DNA of 64,000 bases from Platanthera guangdongensis (Eukaryota > Streptophyta > Magnoliopsida > Asparagales > Orchidaceae). The notes beneath the pieces were generated by a model. The model was not told where the DNA came from, searched no databases, and was given only the letters and a program-made list of their open reading frames with translations. The stretch lies in contig CM077152.1 of the NCBI GenBank assembly GCA_039583875.1, positions 18,649,059 to 18,713,058 on the forward strand. The letters run 5' to 3'. Of the stretch, positions 60,901 through 62,901 are shown in pieces. The first letter of the stretch is position 1. Every line of letters begins with the position of its first letter. Both the position numbers and the translations under genes were made by a program.

Positions 60901-62901
60901 GCCACCCTAAGTGATCGTCCTTCTCATCATAAATTGGGAATGACAACTTGGTGTAACGAGGCACGATGTTGACTTCAAGTGGTATCACGGTTGAGGAATC
61001 CAGTCAAAGAAGCGGCGACGGAGACACCTGGCTACTGCATGCTTGCTCATGCGTGAGAATGGTGAAAACTGGCAGAGCGATTATGAGACCATCGAGGCAC
61101 TTGGAGAGGGCAGCAATGGTCTCCTAAAGACATACCTCGGTAGTAGTATGATGTGTCATGAGAGCTTGCACCATGGTCAAAAGATGACTAAGCTAAGTTG
61201 AAGAGTCGCACATGTTGTGCAAGGAAAAAGAAATGGAGCGAGTGATGAGTCAACTAGATTCGGGCGAAGCAAACGGAATGGACTCGCTCGAATTGCACCA
61301 CGTGAATCACGACGCTTCCCTATATTGACCCCAAAAAAGACATCCAATAGCCTTTTGAATTAAATAATCAAATGGATGAATTTTTAAGTGAAGTGAACCA
61401 GAGCTGACTCAAAAATAAAATAAATCACGCGGGTTGATGGGAACAAGAGAGCAGGGCTCGACACAAGTGGGCGGTGTGGAGGGCGTGGGGATCTAAAAGG
61501 AGCAGGGTGTGTTGGCGACTCGAGGAAGGACTTTTAAGGGCTCGATGAGCAGGACACAAGGCGGGGCTCGACTCAGAATGCAGAAAGGTGCTCGCAGGCC
61601 GCAGCAAGTTATTTGGCTCGTATAGACTGGAAGAGCAGTTTTTGATCCATACGATGACGGCCTGCTACTGTTACGCGTGAAGACTGGACGGGCAGTTGTC
61701 GATACAAACGGCAACGTCCTGCTGCTGTTATGTGTGAAGACGAAGGCAGCAACTGTTGGAGTTGATCTTTCTAGTTGTTGCAGACTGTGGAGATGAAGGC
61801 AGCATAGTCAAGCAACTGGAAACCGGAGGGATTCAACGACGAGGGATTCGACGACGAGGGCTTCGACTGTTGCAGACGACGAGGGCTTCGACTGTTGCAG
61901 ATGACGAGGGCTTCGACAGAGTCAAACAATCGGAAACGGGAGGGCTTCAACGGCGAGGGACTTGGCGTCGGATGTTCTCTCTCTTTTTATGTGGCTGGAT
62001 AGTGCGGAAGAGAGGAGGCAAAAGGAAGACTCGCTCTGATACCAAGTTATTATGGGCGCGTCGGAGTATGGCCGAAGGCGAAGGATACAGTGGAGCCAGA
62101 AATGCGGGTTGCCTAAGCGGGGTGTGCTCGGGAGAAAAGAGCTATCAAAATTTCATAAACAAAGACAAGGGGAGAGACTAATTCTTGCTTGCCAATACAA
62201 GACCCAAGGGGTCCTTTAAATAAAAGATACAAGGGCATAAACGAAATTAAGCCCCCAACACTAAACACTTGGACTAAAAGATAAATATATACACGGCATA
62301 ATAAGACACACCCTAATAAAAGATGACATAATACAAAAAAAAAACAACATAATACCGGGGCACGAAGCCCATAACACTATGTCACTAACAACACTTCACG
62401 TCAAAATAATGAAGAGATTAACAGGAGTAGTTTCAAGCATGAACAAAAATAATTCTTTTATGAGAACTTTAATTTTGAGATGCATAATTAAGGAAATAAT
62501 TAAAATAAATCAATAAGTTCAAGATCATAAAAGAGAGAATAATTACAAGGATAACAATGTTTCTAGTTATTGTAGCCAATGTTTAACTTACTGGAATTAT
62601 CAGTTTTTGACCCCCACGATGCAATTCAAATCTCCACGAGATTCCCTACTTGGTAATCAGCAAACAAATTTACAAGTATGACAGGTCAGATCTCTAAGTC
62701 GAAGTAACAACACTAAAAGCTATTTAAAACAGAATGAAGAGCATAAATTCAAAAATATAACTAAACAAGATTTTTTTCAAATAAAAGAATCTGATTTGCT
62801 CATAAGCTCCACGCACCTGAATTCCTATGGTATAAAGCATTCGTACAGTACTAAATTCAGATATTCTCCTTCCTCCTCCTATTTCAAATTCAAGAGCAGT
62901 G
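9659..62901 (-). CDS. DNAJC11-type J-domain protein (DnaJ13/OWL1-like), 3' seven exons, partial
   Basis: Host gene read right to left. Visible coding exons are 62901-62817, 62645-62592, 39760-39680, 36572-36495, 35858-35616, 10008-9901 and 9712-9659. All junctions are GT-AG, all phases agree, and the joined frame of about 233 residues has no internal stop. By family knowledge this is the C-terminal beta-rich region plus the terminal DUF3395-type domain of DNAJC11 proteins. Marker segments are [50 protein letters not shown] and MGFCDPCPG. The Arabidopsis relative OWL1 is a J-domain protein linked to very-low-fluence light responses; animal DNAJC11 associates with mitochondrial membrane-organising complexes. 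The J domain lies outside the window. Introns are 171, 22831, 3107, 636, 25607 and 188 nt. Intact splice sites and frame suggest the gene is functional despite its transposon load. Confidence 0.92.
9901..10008 (-). CDS. DnaJ13/OWL1-like exon (FCDPCPG)
   Basis: Thirty-six codons in phase 0. The acceptor is TTCTTCAG|CTTC and the donor TATCAG|GTTTGT. It encodes the highly conserved [17 protein letters not shown] segment of the C-terminal domain. It is separated from the preceding exon by 25,607 nt of intron, and followed by a 188-nt intron. Confidence 0.93.
10009..12360. other. Intronic sequence, no element recognised
   Basis: Low-GC DNA up to the L1 fragment. From about 11800 the base composition and style resemble plant mitochondrial spacer, but no gene is recognisable. 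A short imperfect repeat of GGCCTG(ACCA)GGTCGACT(C/T)AATC occurs twice near 11480-11545. Confidence 0.35.
12361..13238 (+). pseudogene. L1-type LINE reverse-transcriptase remnant
   Basis: Conceptual translation, shifting between frames, gives the ordered landmarks of plant L1 reverse transcriptase: [41 protein letters not shown], a KIDLEM-type palm segment, [12 protein letters not shown] (degenerate FADD box) and [12 protein letters not shown]. Multiple frameshifts and stops show it is dead. It keeps only the RT part; no endonuclease, ends, poly-A tail or target duplication were identified. Confidence 0.82.
13239..16266. other. Organelle-like (possible mitochondrial) insert, no intact gene
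   Basis: The stretch has moderate GC, many short open frames and stock phrases of plant mitochondrial spacer DNA. On the minus strand, 14978-14961 reads GAGCCGTGTGATGGGTGA, resembling the conserved GAGCCGTATG motif of organellar group II introns. A 92-codon plus-strand frame (14191-14469, with [10 protein letters not shown]) is the best coding candidate but I cannot name it. The same style of DNA resumes at 19638, after the hAT-like insertion, to about 20399. Confidence 0.35.
16350..16763. mobile_element. GC-rich foldback element with TTGTCAAG/TTATCAAAG ends, 414 bp
   Basis: Left end TTGTCAAGGCGCGCGCC; right end in reverse complement TTATCAAAGGCGCAAGAC. A perfect 5-bp repeat CTTAG flanks it (16345-16349 and 16764-16768). 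It is made largely of AGGCGCGCC/GCGCCTAGGC words. It lies inside the hAT-like element, so it inserted later. The same terminal motif recurs at 23227 and 42573. Confidence 0.65.
18015..18584 (+). pseudogene. Captured PRMT6-like arginine methyltransferase exons
   Basis: Two exons with their intron survive. Exon 18015-18093 follows TTGCAG and ends at A|GTGAGT. Exon similarity 18505-18584 follows TAATCAG. Spliced, they read through [18 protein letters not shown] and then [17 protein letters not shown], which matches the plant PRMT6-type sequence after the methyltransferase fold. Joining restores the codon across the splice (GAT|ATG), so the copy came from genomic DNA and not from an mRNA. Similarity stops after NVL; no SAM-binding motif is present, so no active enzyme is encoded. 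It is on the opposite strand to the host gene. Confidence 0.8.
19638..20399. other. Organelle-like DNA resumes, no gene recognised
   Basis: It appears continuous in style with 13239-16266 once the hAT-like element is removed. No conserved open frame was found. Confidence 0.3.
20400..21658 (-). mobile_element. Solo LTR, family shared with 58693-59952 (1,259 bp)
   Basis: Starts TGATGTAGGG and ends CATCA. The flanking 5-mers TCATA and CCATA match at four of five positions. It aligns along its whole length with the 1,260-bp copy at 58693. A TATAAATAG box is present on the minus strand near 21420, so transcription would run leftward. No internal region adjoins it. Open frames inside are not conserved between the copies. 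Confidence 0.75.
21659..22544. other. Intronic DNA, no element recognised
   Basis: AT-rich sequence without a conserved frame. It ends at a short RTE-type LINE tail. Confidence 0.35.
22545..22600 (+). mobile_element. RTE-type LINE 3' tail fragment
   Basis: GATAAAGGCTTGAGTGTTGTTGTT shares the 3' terminus of the RTE element at 37762-37801 (TAGTG.GATAAAGGCTTG followed by TTG repeats). Sequences resembling TATACTTATACTACTTAA stand on both sides, the right copy carrying a short insertion, suggesting an imperfect target duplication around a severely 5'-truncated insertion. Confidence 0.5.
22601..23226. other. No gene recognised, short palindrome near 22677
   Basis: Contains a compact hairpin, GAGGGTCCG and CGGACCCTC around a short loop at about 22678-22701. 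No protein similarity was seen. Confidence 0.35.
23227..23671. mobile_element. Foldback element related to 16350-16763 (445 bp)
   Basis: Left end TTGTTAAAGGCATGCCTAAG; right end in reverse complement TTATTAATGGTGCAAGAC. The GCGCCT/GTGCCTAGG words resemble the element at 16350. The flanking 5-mers CTATG and CTAGA match only partly. The AT-rich core holds a plus-strand open stretch around 23413-23575, rich in Asp, Glu and Asn, that I do not recognise. Confidence 0.5.
23812..24156 (-). repeat. 3' LTR of young copia element
   Basis: TGTTAGAAAG...TTCAACA on the plus strand, 345 bp. A TATATAAAGG promoter-like box is readable on the minus strand near 23928. It differs from the 5' LTR at three sites. 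Confidence 0.95.
24157..24167 (-). promoter_or_regulatory. Polypurine tract of young copia element
   Basis: TTGAGGGGGAG on the minus strand directly abuts the 3' LTR, the primer site for plus-strand synthesis. It overlaps the TGA stop codon of pol. Confidence 0.85.
24164..27379 (-). CDS. Copia Pol polyprotein: protease, integrase, RT, RNase H (1,071 aa)
   Basis: Uninterrupted frame from the first ATG (27379). The open frame extends 59 codons further upstream without an ATG. Residues: aspartic protease DSGATNH near 30; integrase zinc finger His157, His162, Cys184, Cys187; integrase catalytic Asp215, Asp279, Glu315, with 35 residues between the last two; a Pro/Ser/Thr-rich linker at about 440-510; reverse transcriptase with YVDD at 754-757; RNase H with catalytic-type acidic residues near 919, 960 and 996. 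All landmarks of an active copia Pol are present. What is odd is that gag is missing: the initiator ATG lies only about 30 codons before the protease motif. The enzymes would need capsid protein supplied in trans to make particles. Confidence 0.95.
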   Translation of the reverse strand: MAFPSSGLSASVVTSSGSAHVVTHGRWLIDSGATNHMTGNPQYFSLLDTHARLPPVIVADGSPSPVHGTGMVQVTPSLCLADTFYVPKFPCNLLSVTSLCKQLRCSVIFTPSSCTFQDPASQRTIATGTESGGLYFLDNVSAFSAFSSSSIDLLQWHLRLGHAPPRILRQLFPHLPPHHPPLNCDACQLGKHHRSSFPPTQSRGSSRPFDLVHSDIWGPAPNLTIGRGSFYFVTFIDDFSRCTWVYLLKDRSELFSVWTSFYSMVKTQFDTSIKLLRSDNAKEYLSHDFSSFCLHHGVLRQTSCVYTSQQNGVAERKNRHLLDVARTMMTHMHVPRSYWGYAVLLSCYLINRLPSTILHGATPFSILYPDKDPFPLPLHIFGCTAFVHSPAATRDKLSPRATKCVFLGYSPTQKGYCCFDPVTRKQFVSADVTFFANASYFSPASSSAPPTPTSHTNPSLPSAPTTVPPAPPTTPSSPSSSSPPSTPLSPSTPLPSLSTPGPALSTTDTPDTEAPADLDLPIALRKGVRACTQHPLAAVVSYDRLTPARRAFALAISATATPRSYQEALTIPHWKVAMDEEIATLTERGTWTLVPPPFGTDVVGCRWVFVVKFLPDGSVDRYKARLVAKGFTQTYGIDYFDTFSPVARLSTIRVLLSVAVNRDWPISQLDVKNAFLYGDLQEDVYMEQPPGYVAQGETRVCRLKKAIYGLKQSPRAWFDKFSGIVAAIGFTRSSADHSLFVRKTASGLVVLAVYVDDILLTGDDQEGILMTKKHLRQHLVTKDMGSPKYFLGIEISRKPNSMVLSQRKYALDLLKEAGLTGAKPARCPMAVGEDKTWTDDSPLLSDPTRYRHLVGKLIYLTVTRPDISYAVGKVSQFMQAPRECHLQSALRILEYIKAAPGKGLLFQKNGLLRVEAYSDSSYADDKGDRKSTSGFCTFVGDNLVSWKSKKQSVVSRSSAEAEYRSMASTTCELKWLRALMLDLGEVYNYPLPMFCDNKAAIHISKNPVFHERTKHIEVDCHFIREEILKKQICTPFVTSDNELADVFTKPVSASFFHICDKLGMIDIYAPA
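27380..28100 (-). other. GC-rich leader of young copia element
   Basis: About 720 bp between PBS and pol, dense in GCGGC, GCGCGG, CCGCACGG and AGCCGC words. It has no gag, zinc-knuckle or other recognised domain; short arginine/serine/leucine-rich frames on both strands look like composition artefacts. A similar composition marks the leaders of the other copia family here. Confidence 0.7.
28101..28111 (-). promoter_or_regulatory. Primer-binding site (initiator Met tRNA)
   Basis: Minus-strand TGGTATCAGAG immediately follows the 5' LTR, complementary to the 3' end of plant initiator methionine tRNA. Confidence 0.9.
28112..28456 (-). repeat. 5' LTR of young copia element
   Basis: 345 bp, TG...CA, identical to the 3' LTR except at three transition sites. 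Confidence 0.95.
28541..28839 (-). repeat. Degenerate gypsy-type LTR (family of 62048-62376)
   Basis: Begins TGTTATGGGC and ends near GCCCGTAAAA, a decayed form of the GCCCATAACA terminus of its relatives. The left flank CTGATACTAAG (28530-28540) is a mutated initiator-Met primer site in reverse orientation, so this is a 5' LTR of a minus-strand element. Its internal part to the left was later invaded by the young copia; no partner LTR was found. Confidence 0.55.
28840..29190. other. No gene recognised
   Basis: AT-rich intronic spacer between the degenerate LTR and the next copia element. Confidence 0.4.
29191..29373 (-). repeat. 3' LTR, copia C2 copy at 29-35 kb
   Basis: TGTGGAAAAAACTC...CTAACA, followed inward by the polypurine tract CTCCCCCGCAA (complement strand TTGCGGGGGAG). 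Confidence 0.92.
29377..34549 (-). pseudogene. Broken copia gag-pol, family C2
   Basis: Pieces in order on the minus strand: gag from the ATG at 34549, frameshifted just after the start, with [22 protein letters not shown]; zinc knuckle [14 protein letters not shown]; protease [11 protein letters not shown] near 33535; integrase fragments 33480-32640; linker; RT at about 31830-31017 with [10 protein letters not shown]; RNase H with YSDADYAG, cut by the hAT insertion between SELT and [12 protein letters not shown]; and the C-terminal tail. Stops and frameshifts in almost every domain make it non-functional. The reading frame ends about 15 bp inside the 3' LTR (KPM then stop), as in its sister copy. 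Confidence 0.93.
29620..30710. mobile_element. Non-autonomous hAT element, 1,091 bp, nested in copia RNase H
   Basis: Perfect 12-bp terminal inverted repeats TAGAGCTGTCAC and a perfect 8-bp target duplication GTCACATA (29612-29619 and 30711-30718). The flanks rejoin exactly at the copia codons for CDSQA. Subterminal zones carry arrays of AACCGGAACC/CCGAACCG words. The core is AT-rich with an (ATT)n tract near 29876-29905. There is no transposase. Confidence 0.93.
35332..35342 (-). promoter_or_regulatory. Primer-binding site, copia C2 copy
   Basis: Minus-strand TGGTATCAGAG directly inside the 5' LTR, complementary to initiator Met tRNA. Confidence 0.9.
35343..35523 (-). repeat. 5' LTR, copia C2 copy at 29-35 kb
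   Basis: 181 bp, TGTGGAGAAAAC...CTAACA. A TATAAATATG box is readable on the minus strand near 35405. Confidence 0.92.
35616..35858 (-). CDS. DnaJ13/OWL1-like exon (81 codons)
   Basis: Phase 0 at both ends. The acceptor is AAATAAG|GTTC and the donor CTGAAG|GTATTT. It encodes an alpha-helical [20 protein letters not shown] stretch (likely coiled coil), then [10 protein letters not shown] and the [19 protein letters not shown] start of the terminal DUF3395-type domain. This is the largest visible exon of the gene. It lies only 92 bp downstream of the copia 5' LTR edge at 35523, so the insertion narrowly missed the donor side. Confidence 0.95.
36495..36572 (-). CDS. DnaJ13/OWL1-like exon (KPYHRKRE)
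   Basis: Twenty-six codons, phase 0, acceptor CGTGCAG|AAAT and donor ATTCAG|GTCGAT. It encodes [15 protein letters not shown], a basic segment following the hydrophobic stretch of the preceding exon; the family has KPYYLKRE-like sequence at this place. Confidence 0.93.
36910..37801 (+). mobile_element. 5'-truncated RTE-clade LINE, 892 bp
   Basis: A perfect 16-bp target duplication TAGTAGCCAAGTTGCT flanks it (36894-36909 and 37802-37817). The body starts inside the RT domain (QGSALS), and the 3' end is TAGTGGGATAAAGGCTTG followed by a TTG-type tail, typical of plant RTE elements. It lies in the 3.1-kb host intron, antisense to the gene. Confidence 0.93.
36916..37575 (+). pseudogene. RTE LINE reverse transcriptase, C-terminal fragment
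   Basis: Conceptual translation gives [36 protein letters not shown] (FADD-box region), then [20 protein letters not shown] and [12 protein letters not shown], and ends RLRWFGHV. This is the characteristic thumb/C-terminal region of plant RTE reverse transcriptases. Frameshifts separate the parts near 37140-37280, and the N-terminal endonuclease is missing, so it is inactive. Confidence 0.92.
37818..39679. other. Intron 3 remainder, no gene recognised
   Basis: From about 38200 to 38900 the plus strand is CT-rich and transcript-like, with an imperfect repeat (GCAAGCCCTAATTCCCCAAT twice near 38490-38545). Open frames there are Pro/Ser/Thr-rich and unrecognised. The rest is AT-rich. Confidence 0.4.
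39680..39760 (-). CDS. DnaJ13/OWL1-like exon (hydrophobic segment)
   Basis: Twenty-seven codons, phase 0, acceptor GTTCGCAG|GTATTA and donor CTTAAG|GTTCAA. It encodes a hydrophobic stretch ending in [13 protein letters not shown], equivalent to the membrane-like segment before the basic KPY motif in the family. It is isolated from the previous exon by 22.8 kb of intron. Confidence 0.92.
39761..42572. other. Intronic DNA with exon-like block at 40.4-40.7 kb
   Basis: A TATATATAAAG box near 40370 precedes a GC-richer stretch with a plus-strand ATG frame at 40460-40714 (84 codons, starting [13 protein letters not shown]), which I do not recognise. It could be a captured promoter and first exon. 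From 41760 to 42500 the plus strand is CT-rich, with an imperfect direct duplication of about 120 bp (around 42055-42170 and 42178-42290). No protein family is evident. Confidence 0.35.
42573..43093. mobile_element. Foldback element with TTGTCAAGATCG ends, 521 bp
   Basis: Perfect terminal repeats TTGTCAAGATCG. Flanking 5-mers CAATG (42568-42572) and CATTG (43094-43098) match at four of five positions. The interior is packed with ACGATCCTACGATC/GTAAGATC words that pair with one another, plus a (TA)n tract at about 42862-42904. It has no coding capacity. Its termini resemble the elements at 16350 and 23227. Confidence 0.7.
43094..43700. other. Short tandem repeats, no gene recognised
   Basis: A unit of about 26 bp resembling ATATTGTATTGTAATCTTTGTGCC recurs three to four times between about 43353 and 43508. 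The left part is CT-rich. No protein similarity was seen. Confidence 0.45.
44781..45817 (-). pseudogene. PIF/Harbinger DDE transposase, one frameshift
   Basis: Coding starts at or before the exon beginning at 45817 (acceptor TTTTCAAG|GATC). Landmarks: helix-turn-helix-like [15 protein letters not shown]; first catalytic Asp in GAIDGTHV; second in SAHDSRIF; then an 83-nt intron (45340-45258, CACAAG|GTATCA to AATGCAG|GTAAAT); YLVDAGYPL; and catalytic Glu in VIERTFG. After the run of seven T at 45021-45027 (plus strand) the frame is lost. With six, the expected [17 protein letters not shown]-terminus follows to the stop at 44781. The lesion could be a real mutation or a homopolymer sequencing error. 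All three catalytic residues lie upstream of it. Confidence 0.9.
45887..46777 (-). CDS. PIF/Harbinger ORF1, Myb/SANT-like DNA-binding protein (5' end uncertain)
   Basis: Two exons: 46777 or further upstream to 46502, and 46420-45887, with an 81-nt intron (ATTAAG|GTCCGA to CAACAG|GTTGTT). Exon 1 encodes a Myb/SANT-like trihelix, with W residues in [20 protein letters not shown] and SEEWWAEK. Exon 2 holds a glycine/serine-rich basic segment ([12 protein letters not shown]) and a helical C-terminus ending [17 protein letters not shown]. In this superfamily ORF1 helps bring the transposase to the termini. No ATG is in frame at the visible 5' edge; an upstream exon, possibly lost in or beyond the CA repeat, is likely. 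Confidence 0.85.
46868..47745. repeat. CA-rich satellite with higher-order repeat, inside PIF/Harbinger
   Basis: About 880 bp composed of CACACA, CATACA and CAAACA blocks. The marker CCCGACAAAAAAAACACCAC recurs at 47071, 47311 (one mismatch) and 47509, giving higher-order units of 240 and 198 bp. It separates ORF1 from the right terminus and generates spurious Cys/Val-rich frames. Confidence 0.92.
47746..48522. other. PIF/Harbinger right subterminal region
   Basis: GC-rich DNA between the CA repeat and the right inverted repeat. It includes TCGGGATCGGGA-like words around 48220-48320. No recognised protein on either strand. Confidence 0.5.
50197..52131. repeat. Tandem 961-bp duplication within ancient copia gag
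   Basis: 50197-51157 aligns with 51171-52131 at a constant offset of 974 bp, with roughly 20 mismatches (about 98% identity by hand). The 13-bp junction plus the next bases (51158-51174) read GGGCAGTGGCTACAGAG, an exact copy of 50318-50334, so the junction looks like templated filler. The duplicated part covers the gag centre. Confidence 0.9.
52897..53164 (-). repeat. Possible 5' LTR remnant of ancient copia C3
   Basis: Begins TGTTGGAAAATG directly next to a primer-site-like sequence (TGGTGTCAAAGC on the minus strand). Its right edge is not clear because the copia C2 element is inserted at 53165, and no partner LTR is in the window. Confidence 0.4.
53165..53345 (+). repeat. 5' LTR, copia C2 copy at 53-58 kb
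   Basis: TGTTAGAAAAGCC...CTCCACA. A CTATAAATATG promoter-like box lies near 53276. Confidence 0.92.
53346..53358 (+). promoter_or_regulatory. Primer-binding site, copia C2
   Basis: TGGTATCAGAGCG directly after the 5' LTR, complementary to initiator Met tRNA. Confidence 0.9.
53359..54158 (+). other. GC-rich leader, copia C2
   Basis: About 800 bp of CCGCGCGG, GCGGCTTCC and CTAACCGC-type words between the PBS and gag. No conserved protein is encoded; long frames on both strands are composition artefacts. Confidence 0.7.
54159..55082 (+). CDS. Copia Gag, family C2 (307 aa, open, ends at an acquired stop)
   Basis: The ATG at 54159 follows the leader. Residues 20-60 hold the copia gag N-terminal motif ([21 protein letters not shown]); residues about 70-190 are the capsid-like helical region; 230-260 is proline then Arg/Gly-rich; the zinc knuckle has Cys262, Cys265, His270 and Cys275 (CX2CX4HX4C). 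The frame is intact to TAA at 55080-55082. In the sister copy this codon region encodes Gln-Gln and the frame runs on into the protease, so the stop is a mutation separating gag from pol. A Gag of this length could still be made. Confidence 0.9.
   Translation: MGSSIDSTKPAASSAYRPVLAHEIRDELRITTISLTGKKNFTEWVNSVRCVLQSKGFLHHLTQAALVPPTDDWLRNDGRVQTLLLNSLDSEPYRMAMYHETEKAMRDELHALYSGKDSLQHLYDIITDLQSLGVGGASDLTSFVARAKTLVEAWIQHQPPTLDLTAQRAQKEVVGVAMMTASVPHHLQNIRAQILSSAATPSLSDVCVMLLKVSPPPDYPAPPSPALLQQTSAPLLPLPPPAREGRSGSRGRGRGAQPRLKCSFCGKDGHLEIVCFRKHGFPTRPQATVAATDSSTRTDHEEVRLRL
55083..58235 (+). pseudogene. Broken copia pol, family C2
   Basis: After the acquired stop the same frame continues to protease [11 protein letters not shown] (55182), then breaks repeatedly. 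Integrase landmarks are WHRRLGHAP (55549), the zinc-finger Cys pair near 55629, IRTDNAREY (55895) and a degenerate catalytic Glu region. RT runs at about 56760-57533 with [11 protein letters not shown] near 57268, a short deletion in the palm near 57420 and a stop at 57531. RNase H (57555-58235) is open, with YSDADYAG and [16 protein letters not shown] motifs. The final stop lies 20 bp inside the 3' LTR. The lesions make the polyprotein inactive. Confidence 0.93.
58216..58398 (+). repeat. 3' LTR, copia C2 copy at 53-58 kb
   Basis: TGTTAGAAAAGCC...CTCCACA, 183 bp, preceded by polypurine tract TTGCGGGGGAG (58205-58215). Confidence 0.92.
58625..60219 (-). repeat. 3' LTR of gag-only element (interrupted)
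   Basis: 58625-58692 and 59953-60219 together match the 329-bp right LTR. Uninterrupted relatives read GCCTAGGTTGGG at the break (for example 28645-28656), confirming the insertion point. Confidence 0.78.
58693..59952 (-). mobile_element. Solo LTR, 1,260 bp, inserted in another LTR
   Basis: Starts TGATGTAGGG and ends CCCCATCA with a perfect 5-bp duplication CCTAG (58688-58692 and 59953-59957). It aligns end to end with 20400-21658. A TATAAATAGGAG box on the minus strand near 59702 suggests leftward transcription. A solo LTR is the usual product of recombination between the two LTRs of one full element. Confidence 0.88.
60359..60988 (-). pseudogene. Ty3/gypsy-type Gag remnant
   Basis: The minus strand encodes [29 protein letters not shown] and then [13 protein letters not shown], the classic plant gypsy capsid region (K-L-x-F-P-x-[FY]-D...W-L-x-R-C-E-x-F-F). 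After frameshifts come [14 protein letters not shown] and CYNCDE, the beginning of the zinc knuckle, cut by a stop. No protease, RT or integrase follows in the remaining internal region, so the element could move only by using enzymes of another element. (Quoted segments are short parts of the degenerate frame.). Confidence 0.82.
61820..61925. repeat. Short tandem repeat, GACGAGGGCTTCGACTGTTGCA-type
   Basis: Three to four imperfect copies of a unit near 24 bp in the leader of the gag-only element. Confidence 0.75.
62033..62044 (-). promoter_or_regulatory. Primer-binding site of gag-only element
   Basis: Minus-strand TGGTATCAGAGC, three bases inside the 5' LTR. Confidence 0.85.
62048..62376 (-). 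repeat. 5' LTR of gag-only element
   Basis: 329 bp, TATTATGGGC...GCCCATAACA. The first base pair of the usual TGTTATGGGC end is mutated. Confidence 0.78.
62592..62645 (-). CDS. DnaJ13/OWL1-like exon (HRGGQKL)
   Basis: Eighteen codons, phase 0, acceptor CAAGTAG|GGAATC and donor ATTCCA|GTAAGT. It encodes [18 protein letters not shown], a beta-strand repeat strongly conserved in DNAJC11 proteins. The downstream intron is 22,831 nt. Confidence 0.92.
62817..62901 (-). CDS. DnaJ13/OWL1-like exon (most 5' visible)
   Basis: 85 nt; acceptor TTTTTTCAG|CACT and donor ATTCAG|GTGCGT. The first base completes a codon begun in an exon outside the window. It encodes [20 protein letters not shown] and then LYTIGIQ, a conserved beta-rich segment of the family. 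It is separated from the next exon by 171 nt. Confidence 0.92.

Larger units (their letters stand above)
58625..62376 (-). mobile_element. Gag-only (TR-GAG-like) gypsy-type element with LTR-in-LTR insertion
   Basis: The LTRs share TGTTATGGGC...GCCCATAACA-type ends. The right LTR (62048-62376) is the 5' LTR for a minus-strand element and is followed inward by a perfect initiator-Met primer site. The left LTR (58625-60219) is split by a 1,260-bp solo LTR of another family. The internal region is only about 1.83 kb and encodes a gypsy-type Gag fragment and nothing else. Flanks TCATG and CTATG are not a convincing duplication. Confidence 0.75.
39761..62591 (-). other. Giant intron, 22,831 nt
   Basis: Donor ATTCCA|GTAAGT (exon ends at 62592) and acceptor GTTCGCAG (exon starts at 39760). 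The joined protein reads KLIIP directly into VLLSNGF, as expected for the family, so no missing exon is implied. It contains a foldback element, an ancient copia split by a PIF/Harbinger element, a copia C2 element and a gag-only gypsy-type element. Confidence 0.88.

Noticed and set aside
58620..62381. 5-bp target duplication for the gag-only element
   Set aside because: TCATG and CTATG share only three positions; I could not find better alternatives, so no duplication is claimed.
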